Of a stretch of DNA of 64,000 nt, positions 9,537 through 19,532 are shown piece by piece. The position numbers and the translations under genes are program-made. The notes beneath the pieces are model-generated. The model saw only the letters and a program-made list of their open reading frames with translations, was not told the DNA's origin and made no database searches. Location: contig NZ_CP023275.1 in the NCBI RefSeq assembly GCF_002309535.1, forward strand, positions 2,170,001 through 2,234,000, written 5' to 3'. Positions within the stretch are counted from its first letter, which is position 1. Every line of letters begins with the position of its first letter. The stretch is from Sulfurospirillum diekertiae. GTDB lineage: Bacteria > Campylobacterota > Campylobacteria > Campylobacterales > Sulfurospirillaceae.

Positions 9537-10342
9537 CGTGTAGCCTGATCATTACAACCTACAACTGGGAAGAAGCACTCCAACAGGTTCTTTTTAGTTG
9601 CGCGACACAAACACTTTTGCCCGATGAAATTATTATCGCCGATGATGGAAGTTCTGAAAAAACAAAAAAAGTTATCGAAAAATTTTCACATGAAAATCCT
9701 ACTTTGCATATTATCCATTCGTGGCAAGAAGATCTTGGTTTTCGCGCTTCCATGAGTAGAAACAGAGCTATTGCAAAAGCAAGTGGTGAGTATATTATTT
9801 TAATTGATGGTGACATCTGCTTGCATCAAAATTTTATTCAAGATCATCTCTCTTTTGCTAAAAAAGGCTTTTTCACGCAAGGCACACGCGTTTTAGTTGA
9901 AAAGAACTCGACACAAAAAATATTTCAAACAAAAAAATTTGCCTTAAATTTTTTCTCACAAGGCATTAAAAACCGCAAAAACACACTGCATTCGAAATTT
10001 TTAAGCGCTCTGTTTTCTACACATAAAAACCACCTCAGAGGTATTAAAACCTGCAATTTAGCCTTTTTTAAAAAAGATTGTCTTGCGATCAATGGCTTTA
10101 ATGAGGACTTTATTGGATGGGGAAGAGAAGATAGCGAATTTGCAGTGAGACTTCTCAATTATGGTATCAAAAGACACGATATACGTTTTCATGCCATTGC
10201 TTACCATCTCTACCACCCGGAAAATACGAGAGCCAGCCTTCCACAAAATGATGCCATTTTAAAAAATACCATTGAGCAAAAACTCATTTGGTGCAACAAT
10301 GGAATTAATAAATACCTCAAAGGGCTAGACAATGAAAGTTAG
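9533..10342 (+). CDS. glycosyltransferase family 2 with galactosyltransferase-like C-terminus
   Basis: A 269-residue protein with a GT2 N-terminal domain (SLIITTYNWEEAL, IIADDGSSEKT, ILIDGDICLH with the DxD motif) and a C-terminal FNEDFIGWGREDSEFAVRL segment. The latter matches the WGxEDxE motif of the GT7/chondroitin-polymerase type C-terminal domain. This combination is typical of LPS/LOS core galactosyl- or N-acetylhexosaminyltransferases. It overlaps the preceding gene by an ATGA and the next by 11 bp. The specific sugar is unknown. Confidence 0.85.
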   Translation: MTCSLIITTYNWEEALQQVLFSCATQTLLPDEIIIADDGSSEKTKKVIEKFSHENPTLHIIHSWQEDLGFRASMSRNRAIAKASGEYIILIDGDICLHQNFIQDHLSFAKKGFFTQGTRVLVEKNSTQKIFQTKKFALNFFSQGIKNRKNTLHSKFLSALFSTHKNHLRGIKTCNLAFFKKDCLAINGFNEDFIGWGREDSEFAVRLLNYGIKRHDIRFHAIAYHLYHPENTRASLPQNDAILKNTIEQKLIWCNNGINKYLKGLDNES

Positions 10343-11192
10343 TGCATTTACGTTCATCAAAAATGGTGAAATACTAGGATACCCTTTTGTAGAATCTATC
10401 AAATCTATTTTACCAATTGTCGATGAGTTTGTTGTCAATGTTGGACAAAGTGAAGATGATACACTTAAAATCATCCAAGCAATTGATAGCCCCAAAATCA
10501 GAATTATAGAGTCCCACTGGAACAATAACATGAAAGATCGTGGCTATGTTTACGGTCAACAAAAGATGATAGCGCAATTTAATTGCACAGGTGATTGGGC
10601 TTTTTACCTTGAAGGTGATGAAGTGGTTCACGAAGAGGATTTAGATAAAATTTACGCATGTATGGAAAAGTATAAAGATGACACCGATGTTGAAGCGATC
10701 GTTTTTGATTACTACCATTTTTATGGCAATGCCAATAGCTATCTTTGGAGTCCTGCATGGTACCGAAAAGCACCTCGCATTATCAAAAATTCCATTCGCA
10801 GCTATGCTCCCGATGGACTTTTTTGGCTTGTTTTAGATCAAAATAAAATAGGCAGATACCCAAAAGCGGTAGAGTGTGGCGCAAAGATGTACCATTATGG
10901 ATGGGTGCGAAGCGAAGCTCAGATGAATTTAAAAAGCGAAAAAGTACAACAATACTGGAACAAAGGGCATAAAACCATCAACTATGCAGACATCGATGGT
11001 AGCATTATCCAAGAATTCAAAGGCACGCATCCTAAGATTGTACAAGAGTGGTTACCTAAAGAAAAAGGTGTTTTCCAAGCAGATAAACATCATGTTTTGA
11101 CAAAGAAAGAGAAAAAACACCGCATAATGCTCACATTAGAAAATCTATTTGGGCTAGAACTCAGTAAAAAACACTACAAACGCGTCAAATGA
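10332..11192 (+). CDS. putative glycosyltransferase, GT2-like
   Basis: A 286-residue protein with a degenerate GT2 beginning (KVSAFTFIKNGEILGYPFVESI), NVGQSEDDTLKII in place of the usual DDGS motif, and FYLEGDEVVHEED as a DxD-like site. It belongs to a group of LPS-cluster glycosyltransferases usually left as hypothetical. Overlaps on both sides (11 bp upstream; ATGA with waaF downstream) tie it to core synthesis. Function is inferred from fold and position. Confidence 0.75.
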   Translation: MKVSAFTFIKNGEILGYPFVESIKSILPIVDEFVVNVGQSEDDTLKIIQAIDSPKIRIIESHWNNNMKDRGYVYGQQKMIAQFNCTGDWAFYLEGDEVVHEEDLDKIYACMEKYKDDTDVEAIVFDYYHFYGNANSYLWSPAWYRKAPRIIKNSIRSYAPDGLFWLVLDQNKIGRYPKAVECGAKMYHYGWVRSEAQMNLKSEKVQQYWNKGHKTINYADIDGSIIQEFKGTHPKIVQEWLPKEKGVFQADKHHVLTKKEKKHRIMLTLENLFGLELSKKHYKRVK

Positions 11193-12133
11193 AACTTTTT
11201 ATTGAACTGCCCACATGGCTAGGTGATGCTATCATGACAACACCAGCTATTGAAAACATTCTAGAATACTACCCAGATGCTGAGATTACACTGATTGGCT
11301 CTTTTGTCTCCACGGAGGCGCTCAAAATTCATCCAAATGTTTCGCGCTATATTGTTGATGAGAGTAAAAAAGCATTTTCTAGGTTTTATTGGCTTTACAC
11401 CCTAGCGCATACGTTGGGTACTTTTGATATAGCAATTAGTTTTAGAAGTTCCTTGGTATCATCATTTTTATTGGCTTGTCTTGATGCAAAAAAGAAATTT
11501 CACTATCAAAAAAATCTCTTTATGGGTCATCAGGTTGAAAAGTACACCCAATTCATAGCCAAATCTTTACATGTAAAGACAAAATCTCTTCCTTTAAAAC
11601 TTTATCAAACACCTTTTCACTTTGAAAAACCAACACTGGGAATTAATCCAGGAGCAACGTACGGAAGTGCCAAACGCTGGTATCCAGAAGAGTTTGCTAA
11701 AGTGGCGATTCATTTTGCAGACCGTTATGATATTGTCATTTTTGGCGGTCCCAATGAAATGGATATTGCTCAAGAAGTTGAAGAGCAGCTCACAAAAAAT
11801 AAGATTACCAATGTCACCAATTTAGCAGGTAAAACGACGATTCAAGAACTCATTCAAAACATTGCAGGACTAAGTCTCTTTGTCACCAATGACAGTGGAC
11901 CGATGCACGTAGCAGCAGCGTATCAAATCCCAACGGTGGCGCTGTTTGGACCAACACGCTATAACGAAACATCCCCATGGCAAAATCCTAATAGCTTTGT
12001 TCTTTCACACGATCTTACCTGTGCGCCTTGCATGAAACGAGAGTGCCCCATCAAAACACACGAGTGTATGCGGGGCATTAAAGCAGAAGAAGTTATTTTA
12101 CGCTTAGAGCATCATCTATCGCTTGGCAGATGA
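11189..12133 (+). CDS. waaF: LPS heptosyltransferase II
   Basis: Adds the second heptose of the inner core. The 314-residue GT9 protein starts [21 protein letters not shown], the classical WaaF N-terminus, and has [44 protein letters not shown] and a C-terminal cysteine cluster ([17 protein letters not shown]). Start ATGA overlaps the preceding gene. Its last 41 bp overlap, tail to tail, the end of gmhA on the other strand. A TTTACATGTAAA copy encodes LHVK. Confidence 0.94.
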   Translation: MKLFIELPTWLGDAIMTTPAIENILEYYPDAEITLIGSFVSTEALKIHPNVSRYIVDESKKAFSRFYWLYTLAHTLGTFDIAISFRSSLVSSFLLACLDAKKKFHYQKNLFMGHQVEKYTQFIAKSLHVKTKSLPLKLYQTPFHFEKPTLGINPGATYGSAKRWYPEEFAKVAIHFADRYDIVIFGGPNEMDIAQEVEEQLTKNKITNVTNLAGKTTIQELIQNIAGLSLFVTNDSGPMHVAAAYQIPTVALFGPTRYNETSPWQNPNSFVLSHDLTCAPCMKRECPIKTHECMRGIKAEEVILRLEHHLSLGR

Positions 12134-12665
12134 TGTGTCCAATCATAATGTGCATCTCTTGAATACGAGGGGTGTCATCACTTGGAACAACGATATTGAC
12201 ATCACAAAATTCATTCATCACGCCACCATCGCGTCCACTCAGTCCTATCGTTTTGCATCCCATATTACGAGCAAGGCTTAAGGCACGTACGACATTTTTA
12301 CTGTGCCCACTGGTCGATATACCAATGAGAACATCTCCCTCACGTGCTAAAGCTTCCACTTGACGATCAAAGATACGATCAAATCCAAAATCATTGCCAA
12401 CAGCGGTAAGAACCGATGTATCAGTAGTCAATGCAATGCCAGGAAGTCCTCGTCGTTCGCTTTTGTAACGACCACTAAGTTCCGCTGCAATATGTTGCGC
12501 ATCCGCAGCACTGCCGCCATTGCCACACAGAAGTATCTTGTGACCGTTTTTAAGCGCTTCGGTTGCAATAATACATGCTGTGTAAATATGACTTTGTAGG
12601 CTCTCGATTGTTTTTGCGATAACGGCTTGATGTGCAAGCATCTCACGTTGTATCATTTCCATCAT
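12093..12665 (-). CDS. gmhA: sedoheptulose-7-phosphate isomerase
   Basis: First step of ADP-heptose synthesis: sedoheptulose 7-phosphate to D-glycero-D-manno-heptose 7-phosphate. The 190-residue SIS-domain protein has [22 protein letters not shown] (phosphosugar-binding and zinc-site region), [12 protein letters not shown] and the C-terminal [15 protein letters not shown] with conserved histidines. It overlaps hldE by 4 bp and is the last gene of the heptose operon. Its 3' end overlaps waaF convergently. Confidence 0.94.
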   Translation of the reverse strand: MMEMIQREMLAHQAVIAKTIESLQSHIYTACIIATEALKNGHKILLCGNGGSAADAQHIAAELSGRYKSERRGLPGIALTTDTSVLTAVGNDFGFDRIFDRQVEALAREGDVLIGISTSGHSKNVVRALSLARNMGCKTIGLSGRDGGVMNEFCDVNIVVPSDDTPRIQEMHIMIGHIICQAIDDALSVK

Positions 12666-14080
12666 TTTTGTTGTACCTTTTCTATGATCTTTGTTGTACT
12701 TTTGCCTTCTACAAACTGAACGAGTCGTACCTCTTTGGCAATGTCACTTCCCACAACTACTTTACCTTCATAATCTGCCCCTTTAACCAAAATATCGGGT
12801 TGGATGGCAGAGATAAGCGCCAGTGGAGTATCCTCTTCAAAAGGAACGACATAACTCACCGATTCTAAACTCGCTAAGATATACGCTCGATCTTCTAGGG
12901 GATTAATCGGGCGACTTTCGCCTTTGAGACGTTTGATCGAATCATCGGCATTAAGACCAACGATGAGTATATCTCCAAAACTTTTCGCAATTTCAAGGTA
13001 CTTCACATGCCCTACATGTAAAATGTCAAAACAACCATTGGTAAAGACAATTTTTTGGTTTTTGATTGCTTTTAAAAGAGCAACCATCTCTGTTTTGGTT
13101 TTAATTTTACTCTCAGCAGTAGCGCCTCTAAGGCTATGGGAATAGGCATCGATTTCATCCAATGTCACAGTTGCACTTCCGAGTTTTCCCACAACAACAG
13201 CTGCAGCTTTATTGGCAAAAGAGGCAGCTTCTTTCATACTGAGACCACAAGAGAGTGCGTAACCAAGACTGGCTAAAACGGTATCACCCGCACCCGTGAC
13301 ATCATAGACTTCGCGTGCAACCGTTGGCATTTTGATAAAATTCTCACCAAAAATAGCCATGCCATCTTCAGAGAGTGTGATGATCGCGTAGTCTAGTCCC
13401 AAACTCTCTTTGAGCAAGTTTCCTGCTTTTTGTAAACTTTCATCATCTTTGATAGCTATTTTTGTAGCAATACTCGCCTCTTTTTTATTCGGAGTCAATA
13501 ATGTTGCGCCACTATATTTACGGTAATCATCCCCTTTTGGGTCTACTAAAATACGTTTTTGATGTGCTTTGGCGAGCGCTATGACGTTACATGTAAAACT
13601 CTGCGTTAAAACACCTTTACCATAATCGGAGAGCACAATAATATCTACCGTCTTAAGATAGTTTTCACATTGTGCTAAAAGAGCCTTAACAGAAGCTTCC
13701 GTAATGTCCTCTTTGGATTCACTATCGTAACGTACGACTTGTTGATGCGAAGCAATCACACGACTTTTTTTACTGGTTTTACGCCCCGTTTGTTTTACGA
13801 TGCCTTGAACATCTGCACCCAAAGTTTCCAGCATGCAAAGAAGTTCTTTGCCGTTCTCATCATCCCCTACAACGCTTAAAACATTGACATTAGCGCCTAA
13901 GCTTAAAAGGTTGTTAACGACATTGCCTGCACCACCCAAAACCGTGCTTTCGTTTTGAATATCCACCACTTGAACAGGGGCTTCAGGAGAGATACGTTCA
14001 CACTTTCCCCAGAGGTAGTGATCGAGCATTAAATCGCCGATCACCAAGATGGAAGGCTGATACGTTCTTAATCTATCCAT
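12662..14080 (-). CDS. hldE: bifunctional heptose-7-phosphate kinase / heptose-1-phosphate adenylyltransferase
   Basis: The 472-residue fusion carries out two ADP-heptose steps. Residues 1 to about 310 form a ribokinase-like kinase ([10 protein letters not shown] near 50, the anion-hole [11 protein letters not shown] near 260). The C-terminal about 140 residues form a nucleotidyltransferase with [17 protein letters not shown]. Both active-site signatures look intact. It overlaps hldD by 8 bp and gmhA by 4 bp. Two TACATGTA palindromes lie in the coding sequence. Confidence 0.95.
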   Translation of the reverse strand: MDRLRTYQPSILVIGDLMLDHYLWGKCERISPEAPVQVVDIQNESTVLGGAGNVVNNLLSLGANVNVLSVVGDDENGKELLCMLETLGADVQGIVKQTGRKTSKKSRVIASHQQVVRYDSESKEDITEASVKALLAQCENYLKTVDIIVLSDYGKGVLTQSFTCNVIALAKAHQKRILVDPKGDDYRKYSGATLLTPNKKEASIATKIAIKDDESLQKAGNLLKESLGLDYAIITLSEDGMAIFGENFIKMPTVAREVYDVTGAGDTVLASLGYALSCGLSMKEAASFANKAAAVVVGKLGSATVTLDEIDAYSHSLRGATAESKIKTKTEMVALLKAIKNQKIVFTNGCFDILHVGHVKYLEIAKSFGDILIVGLNADDSIKRLKGESRPINPLEDRAYILASLESVSYVVPFEEDTPLALISAIQPDILVKGADYEGKVVVGSDIAKEVRLVQFVEGKSTTKIIEKVQQK

Positions 14081-15083
14081 GGTTCACTTCGCATTTAAAA
14101 ATACGTTGAATCTCAGGTACATAGGCTTTAATACCCTCTTCTAAACTCACCCGTGGCGCATAGCCCAAATCTTTACATGTAAAGGATATATCCGCTTCCG
14201 TGTGCATCTGATACGCACTGTAGGGATTGGTAAAATACGCTGTGCCTAAGTTAGTTCCAAGCTCTTTTTGCAAGATGTCGGCAATGTCTTGAAAACTTCT
14301 AGGATTGCCCGTTCCTACATTATAAACACCACATTTACCTGAAGAGGCTGCTTTGATATTGGCTTGAACAACATCATCGATATAAATAAAATCGCGTACG
14401 ATTTTATCAGACCCAGAAAAGAGACGAGGCGTTTTGCCACTTAAAATCTGAATTCCTAATTGCAAAACCATCGAAGCCGTTGTGTTTTTAAAGTATTCTC
14501 TTGGACCATAGACGTTGAAATAACGTAGCCCTATCACGCTCATACTCGGATTTTGCGCACAAAATTCGCGTGCTAAATGATCCATAGCAAGTTTGCTAAA
14601 ACCATACACATTTTGGGGGTGTTCATGCCCAACGCGCTGAGGAGAAGCGGCATCACCATACGTCGCAGCACTGGAAGCATAGACCACAACAGAATGGTTC
14701 GCTTTGGCAAGTTCTAAAATAGCTTTAAATGCATTGACATTGGTCTTGACCATAATACCTTGATCTAAAACCGTTGTATCCGAAATGGCTGCTTCGTGAA
14801 AAATATAATCAAAGCGATACGAAGAGAGTTTTTTGAGTGCTTCGTCATCGTTGATGTCGCCACTAATGACTTCACCTTTGAATCCTAGGAGATTTTTAAA
14901 GTGCCCAAAACTCTTGAGGTTGCCATTGGAAAAGGTGGCTTCACTTCTAAAAAGATCAAAGACAACAACGTTACATGTAGGATAGTTTTCTTGAAAATAA
15001 AAAGCAAGATTGCTACCGATAAATCCCGCTCCACCTGTAATTAAAATGTTTTTATGATTGAAATCTGTTTCGCTGTAATGCAT
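14073..15083 (-). CDS. hldD: ADP-glyceromanno-heptose 6-epimerase
   Basis: Epimerises ADP-D,D-heptose to ADP-L,D-heptose, the donor for WaaC and WaaF. The 336-residue extended SDR protein has the nucleotide-binding GGAGFIGSNLAF near residue 18, the active-site YGFSK Tyr/Lys pair, and LRYFNVYGPREYFK. It lies in the operon TPR-gmhB-hldD-hldE-gmhA with 8-bp gap or overlap on either side. Two palindrome copies lie inside (FTCK near the C-terminus and a TTACATGTAG variant). Confidence 0.94.
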   Translation of the reverse strand: MHYSETDFNHKNILITGGAGFIGSNLAFYFQENYPTCNVVVFDLFRSEATFSNGNLKSFGHFKNLLGFKGEVISGDINDDEALKKLSSYRFDYIFHEAAISDTTVLDQGIMVKTNVNAFKAILELAKANHSVVVYASSAATYGDAASPQRVGHEHPQNVYGFSKLAMDHLAREFCAQNPSMSVIGLRYFNVYGPREYFKNTTASMVLQLGIQILSGKTPRLFSGSDKIVRDFIYIDDVVQANIKAASSGKCGVYNVGTGNPRSFQDIADILQKELGTNLGTAYFTNPYSAYQMHTEADISFTCKDLGYAPRVSLEEGIKAYVPEIQRIFKCEVNHG

Positions 15084-15091
15084 GCTTAACC

Positions 15092-15604
15092 CTATTGTTT
15101 AATAAGATTAATTGTATCCAAAAGAAAATTAACGCAATATTTAGCTTGAGTGCTAGAAAGAGTAGGATGAAGCAGAATTGTTTGGGTAATGCCAGCACCA
15201 TGTGCGGCTTCGATGTCACTGGGTTTATCGCCGATCATCCATGAGTGTGCCACATCAATGTCAAACGCTGCAATCGCTGCTTTTAACATACCACTTCGAG
15301 GTTTGCGACACGCACAGTTCGCTTCTGGCGCATGCGGACAATGGTAAATAGCATCGATTTGAATGTTTACATGTAAAAACTCTTTTAGCATCCACGCGGT
15401 TAATGTTTGAAAATCTTCTTCGCTGTAATAGCCTCGCCCAATACCCGATTGATTGGTCACAATAATCAGCAAATACCCTAAAGATTGAAAATGACGCAAG
15501 GTTTCAAAAACGCCGTCACAAAACTCAAAATCTTCAATCTTTGAAACATAGGCTTTGTCAACATTAATGACGCCATCGCGATCTAAGAAAATTGCTTTTT
15601 GCAC
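15092..15604 (-). CDS. gmhB: D-glycero-beta-D-manno-heptose-1,7-bisphosphate 7-phosphatase
   Basis: A 170-residue HAD-family phosphatase. FLDRDGVIN at the N-terminus carries the nucleophilic and acid/base aspartates, VTNQSGIGRG follows, then the zinc-ligand loop CPHAPEANCACRKP and a final MIGDKPSDIEAA. Together these define GmhB. It completes the ADP-heptose pathway encoded here and abuts the TPR gene without a gap. Confidence 0.95.
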   Translation of the reverse strand: MQKAIFLDRDGVINVDKAYVSKIEDFEFCDGVFETLRHFQSLGYLLIIVTNQSGIGRGYYSEEDFQTLTAWMLKEFLHVNIQIDAIYHCPHAPEANCACRKPRSGMLKAAIAAFDIDVAHSWMIGDKPSDIEAAHGAGITQTILLHPTLSSTQAKYCVNFLLDTINLIKQ

Positions 15605-16309
15605 TTATTCTCCAAGCTCTTTGGTAATATCACTGAGTAAATTGGTGTATTCAAGGTAGCCAAACGTATCTTTTTGCGCTATCAAAGAAGCTTTTGCTCT
15701 TATAAAAAAGTCTCTTGCTTCTTCACGATTACGCAAATCATACGCTAAGAATTTTCCCATGTAGTAGTTGGCATAAAGGTGTGTTGGCTCTTTAATCAAG
15801 ACAATCTGCACCTCTTCAATCGCAGTATAGATTTGTGCATTTTTTTGAAGAGCAAGGGCGCGTTTTAGGCGAATCATATGTTGCATATCATCCACAGCAA
15901 GACTTTTTTGGTACATCTTTGAAGCTTCATTGAAAATGCCCATTTCAAAATAACCATCACCCAATTTGTTCCAAATATCTTTGTCATTGGTCTTAGCTGC
16001 TTGTTGTTTTAGGTTGGAAACTTTAAGGGCAAAAGGGAGAACAGTAGCAATACGGCTCTTTTGAACATTGTGTGGATCAATCGAATACGCATCCACTAAG
16101 ATTTCAAATCCTTGAGCAATTTTGCCCTGCTTGAGGTAGATATTAGCAAGTTGAAGCATACACTCTGTATTGTTTGGTTCTGTACTTAAAATGGATTCAA
16201 TGGCTTCTTTAGCTCTTGCAGTATCGGATCTTTCGGTTACACAAACACTATGTGTTGCTCCAAAAAGAGCCACCGCTAAACATAATAAAGCTATAGCACT
16301 TCGAAACAA
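15605..16309 (-). CDS. exported TPR-repeat protein
   Basis: A 234-residue protein with an N-terminal signal-like segment (AIALLCLAVALFGATHS) and at least three tetratricopeptide-like repeats (for example AKEAIESILSTEPNNTECMLQLANIYLKQG and the NKLGDGYFEMGIFNEASKMY region). It is likely periplasmic and involved in protein-protein contacts. The start is a TTG at 16309, with AGGGG five bases upstream. It is the promoter-proximal gene of the heptose operon, which hints at envelope assembly, but no function is recognised. Confidence 0.7.
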   Translation of the reverse strand: MFRSAIALLCLAVALFGATHSVCVTERSDTARAKEAIESILSTEPNNTECMLQLANIYLKQGKIAQGFEILVDAYSIDPHNVQKSRIATVLPFALKVSNLKQQAAKTNDKDIWNKLGDGYFEMGIFNEASKMYQKSLAVDDMQHMIRLKRALALQKNAQIYTAIEEVQIVLIKEPTHLYANYYMGKFLAYDLRNREEARDFFIRAKASLIAQKDTFGYLEYTNLLSDITKELGE

Positions 16310-16421
16310 ATGAACCCCTACTCAGATTAAGATGGACTAGATTATATCCAAGTTTTACCGAAATGAAAATAGAACACGAAAGGCGCTTAGAAAACCTAAG
16401 CAGGGTTAAAGTCTGGTTCGT

Positions 16422-16427
16422 TATAAT
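16422..16427 (+). promoter_or_regulatory. -10 element of cytochrome c553 gene
   Basis: TATAAT lies 34 bp upstream of the ATG, with AAAAGGGG as ribosome site at about 16444-16451. No convincing -35 is visible. A short inverted repeat (GCTTAG/CTAAGC) lies just upstream at about 16385-16401. Confidence 0.55.
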
Positions 16428-16460
16428 TTTTCTTACACAACTCAAAAAGGGGTATTTCGT

Positions 16461-16760
16461 ATGAAAAAAGTTTGTACAATTTTAGCAATTGCAGCAGTAT
16501 CTAGTTTGATGGCGGCCGATGGCGCAGCAATCTACCAATCAAAATGTTTTTCCTGTCATGGAGACAAAGCTTCTAAAGCGGCATTGAATAAATCTCAAAT
16601 CATTGCAGGTTGGGATGCTGCTAAAATTACAGCAGCCGTCACAGGGTATAAAGATGGCAGTTATGGTCAAGCAATGAAAGGCGTTATGAAACCTATCGCT
16701 TCTGGACTTAGCGATGAAGATCTTAAAGCAGTCGCTGCAACAATCGCTTCATATAAATAA
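16461..16760 (+). CDS. periplasmic cytochrome c553
   Basis: A 99-residue mono-haem class I cytochrome c. It has a signal peptide (KKVCTILAIAAVSSLMAADG), the haem-binding CFSCHG and a C-terminal MKPIASGLSDEDLKAVAATIASYK region that supplies the axial methionine. It probably shuttles electrons from the bc1 complex to cbb3 oxidase or peroxidase in the periplasm. It stands alone with its own promoter and is followed by two hairpins. Confidence 0.9.
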   Translation: MKKVCTILAIAAVSSLMAADGAAIYQSKCFSCHGDKASKAALNKSQIIAGWDAAKITAAVTGYKDGSYGQAMKGVMKPIASGLSDEDLKAVAATIASYK

Positions 16761-16780
16761 GCCGAATCATTGATAACACG

Positions 16781-16862
16781 CTACAAGGGCAAAGCTCTTG
16801 TAGTTACGTTGTACTAGACACTGAAGCTTGCCTCTTTGAGGCAGAAAAGTTTTGCTTTTGAT
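16781..16862 (+). terminator. tandem hairpins after cytochrome c553
   Basis: The first stem is CTACAAGGGC with GCTCTTGTAG (16781-16803, AAA loop, one G-T pair). The second is TGCCTC/GAGGCA at 16829-16843, followed by GAAAAGTTTTGCTTTT. They lie between convergent c553 and ccoS and probably end transcription of c553. Confidence 0.55.
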
Positions 16863-16869
16863 CTCTTCA

Positions 16870-17109
16870 TTAATCAGGTGGGGCGTATCCCACCTCTCTT
16901 TCTTGCTTCTCTTTTAAAACTTTTGCTTTTTTACGTTCCATATTGACAGCATCATTCAGTGCTTCTTCACTATCAAACTGTGCGCCATCTAAAAACTTCT
17001 GATGATCATCGAACTGTCCACTGCGAATTCCCCACAACAGACCCCATAGACCAAATGCTCCCAGCAGTGTTGAAGCACCCAACATCATCGCAATAATCCA
17101 CCCATCCAT
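16870..17109 (-). CDS. ccoS: cbb3-type cytochrome oxidase assembly protein CcoS
   Basis: A 79-residue single-span membrane protein. The hydrophobic N-terminus IIAMMLGASTLLGAFGLWGLLWGI is followed by RSGQFDD, the hallmark of CcoS, and a charged tail. CcoS is needed for haem and copper cofactor insertion into cbb3 oxidase. It directly follows ccoI with a 2-bp gap, the usual pairing. The tail is longer than in many CcoS proteins. Confidence 0.87.
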   Translation of the reverse strand: MDGWIIAMMLGASTLLGAFGLWGLLWGIRSGQFDDHQKFLDGAQFDSEEALNDAVNMERKKAKVLKEKQEREVGYAPPD

Positions 17110-17111
17110 CT

Positions 17112-19532
17112 CTACGACCTTTTTAAAACATTTTTAATGCGCATCGAATTACCGACAACAACCAACGAACTAAGCGACATGGAAAGCGCTGCAAACAAAG
17201 GTATCACATGCCCACTCATGGCTAAAGGAATCGTAACAATATTGTACAGCAACGAAAAGAATAAATTCTCCTTAACCACACGCAAACTCGCTCTTGCGAT
17301 CACAAATGCCTCATATAAACTTTGCATACTATCGTTAGTCAAAACAATATCACTGATATCCACCGCAACATCAGCCCCATTCCCCATCGCAATCGCAATT
17401 TCGCTTTGAGAAAGCGCTAGGGCATCATTAATACCATCACCTGCCATCACTACTTTTTGACCTTTTTGACGAAGTACCTCAATATACGCAGCTTTTTCAT
17501 GAGGAAAGAGCCCTGCTTTGTACGTCTCAATGCCCACTTCTTCGGCAATTTCTTGGGTTACTTTAGCATGATCACCACTGAGCATGACGATCTCTAAACC
17601 CAGAGATTTCAGTGCCTTTATACTCTCTTTTGCGCCCTCTTTGAGCGCATCTTTAAGCCCAAATACCGCCATAAGTTTGCCATCAATCGCAAAGAAATAA
17701 TGACTGAGTGATTCAAATCCTTGAGGCAAAAACACTTCGATGCCCGCTTCCTCCATCATTTTTGCATTGCCACCCAGAAGCTCATAGCCTTCCGCAACGG
17801 CTCTGACTCCTTTTGCTTCTACTGTTTTTATCTGCTCCAAACTCTTTACATGTAAAGTAGTTTCATCTTCGTTTAAAAAACGTGCAACCCCTTGGCTAAT
17901 AGGATGATTGGATGAATTGACAAGTGCATATAACAAAGATCGATCAAACGTGTACGCATACTCATACATGACAACTTCAGGTTTACCTTTCGTAATGGTT
18001 CCTGTCTTATCCAAAACAAGCGTATTGCATTTTGCCATGCTCTCTAAAAACCCTGCCTCTTTAAACAAAATCCCCTTTTTCGCAGCAAGACCAATCCCCA
18101 CAATCGTTGCTACAGGTGTGGCAAGGCTAAGCGCACAGGGGCAGGCAATCACAATCACAGAAATCGCAATAATCAAACCCTTTTCAAAAGAACCACTTTG
18201 GTAGAACCAAAACAGTAGTGTTGAGAAAGCTAAGAGCAAAATAGTTCGTGAAAAATACCCCGAAATTTGATTGGCAAGCTTTTCGATTTTAGGCTTTTTA
18301 TTCATTGCATCTTCAAGCAAACAGACCAACTTGGAAAACATGGAGGAGGAAAAAGTATGGGTCGCTTGGTAGTGAATAACGCTGTCTAAGCAGATAGAAC
18401 CACTCAGAATTTTATCGCCTTTTTGGGCTAAAACAGGAATGGATTCGCCATTAAGACGGGAAAGATCAAAAGAACCTTCCCCTTCAGTAATGACACCATC
18501 GATTGCCACTTTGTCGCCTGCTCGCACTTCGATGATTTCACCCAGTTCGACCGACTCAACACTGGTTAAAATCTTTTCATCGCCTTTGACCAAAATGACT
18601 TCTGTGGGCATAGAACTTCCAAAGGCATCAAGTGTGTCTACCGCTTTTTTCTTCGTTAAAACTTCCAAATATTTACCCGCAAAGACAAAGGTAACAATCA
18701 TGGTTACTGAGTCAAAATAGACCTCAGCATTGTGTGAAAACATCGCGTAGAGAGAAAAAACATACGTGAGTGTTGCCCCCGTAGCAACGAGAAAATCCAT
18801 CGTAATATAACGATGTTTGATGCCATAATACGCCCCTTTAAAATAAACCGACCCGGTGTAAAACAGCGTTGGAGTGGCGAGAACAAACTCGGCGAAATTA
18901 AGAATATTTTTGATATTGCTCTGCATGCCCGTGAAATAGCCTGCATATTGCGCAATCGCAATCCACATCACATTCATTGTCGCAAAGATACCTACTAAAA
19001 GTTTGGAGTAATACTCTCTGCGTTGTGCCGTCGCTCGCTCTTCTCCACTTTTGGGATCGTAAGGATAAGCGTTATACCCAATGCTACGAATGGTTTCAAT
19101 AATTGCAGAAAGTTTAATCAATGATTCATCCCAAACAATTTTGGCTTTATGATTGGAATAACTAATCGAAACTTCAACGATTCCCTCTTGTCTAGAGAGC
19201 ACTTTTTCATTAAGCCATACACACGCACTACAGTGAATTCCTTCTATAATAAGTGCTATTTCGCTAAATCCTTCTTTACTTTTTTTCACATATTTGGAAA
19301 CAAATCCATCCAAATCAAAACGATTGACATCGTCTAACGTCACTTTCGGAGGGGTAAGTGTCGTCTCTCCCATTTTAGTATAAAAAGTATCCAGCCCTTC
19401 ATCGCTTAAAAGGTGAAAAACACCTTGACACCCTTTACAACAAAAAAATTTAGGGGGGTTAAAACTTGTATCAGGTAGTAACATTGAGGTTTCGTATTCT
19501 AAGTGACAATGATCGCAACGTTGTTTGCTCAT
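17112..19532 (-). CDS. ccoI: copper-translocating P-type ATPase for cbb3 oxidase assembly
   Basis: An 806-residue P1B-ATPase that exports copper for cytochrome cbb3 assembly. The N-terminus has a cysteine-rich metal-binding module (CDHCHLEYE, then CCKGCQGVFHLL) and a heavy-metal domain with GIHCSACVW. Eight hydrophobic segments follow, including CPCALSLATP (copper site), DKTGTITKGKP (phosphorylated Asp), SNHPISQ and GDGINDALAL. The N-terminal zinc-finger-like module and linkage to ccoS mark it as FixI/CcoI rather than a detoxifying CopA. The structural ccoNOQP genes are not in the window. Confidence 0.93.
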   Translation of the reverse strand: MSKQRCDHCHLEYETSMLLPDTSFNPPKFFCCKGCQGVFHLLSDEGLDTFYTKMGETTLTPPKVTLDDVNRFDLDGFVSKYVKKSKEGFSEIALIIEGIHCSACVWLNEKVLSRQEGIVEVSISYSNHKAKIVWDESLIKLSAIIETIRSIGYNAYPYDPKSGEERATAQRREYYSKLLVGIFATMNVMWIAIAQYAGYFTGMQSNIKNILNFAEFVLATPTLFYTGSVYFKGAYYGIKHRYITMDFLVATGATLTYVFSLYAMFSHNAEVYFDSVTMIVTFVFAGKYLEVLTKKKAVDTLDAFGSSMPTEVILVKGDEKILTSVESVELGEIIEVRAGDKVAIDGVITEGEGSFDLSRLNGESIPVLAQKGDKILSGSICLDSVIHYQATHTFSSSMFSKLVCLLEDAMNKKPKIEKLANQISGYFSRTILLLAFSTLLFWFYQSGSFEKGLIIAISVIVIACPCALSLATPVATIVGIGLAAKKGILFKEAGFLESMAKCNTLVLDKTGTITKGKPEVVMYEYAYTFDRSLLYALVNSSNHPISQGVARFLNEDETTLHVKSLEQIKTVEAKGVRAVAEGYELLGGNAKMMEEAGIEVFLPQGFESLSHYFFAIDGKLMAVFGLKDALKEGAKESIKALKSLGLEIVMLSGDHAKVTQEIAEEVGIETYKAGLFPHEKAAYIEVLRQKGQKVVMAGDGINDALALSQSEIAIAMGNGADVAVDISDIVLTNDSMQSLYEAFVIARASLRVVKENLFFSLLYNIVTIPLAMSGHVIPLFAALSMSLSSLVVVGNSMRIKNVLKRS

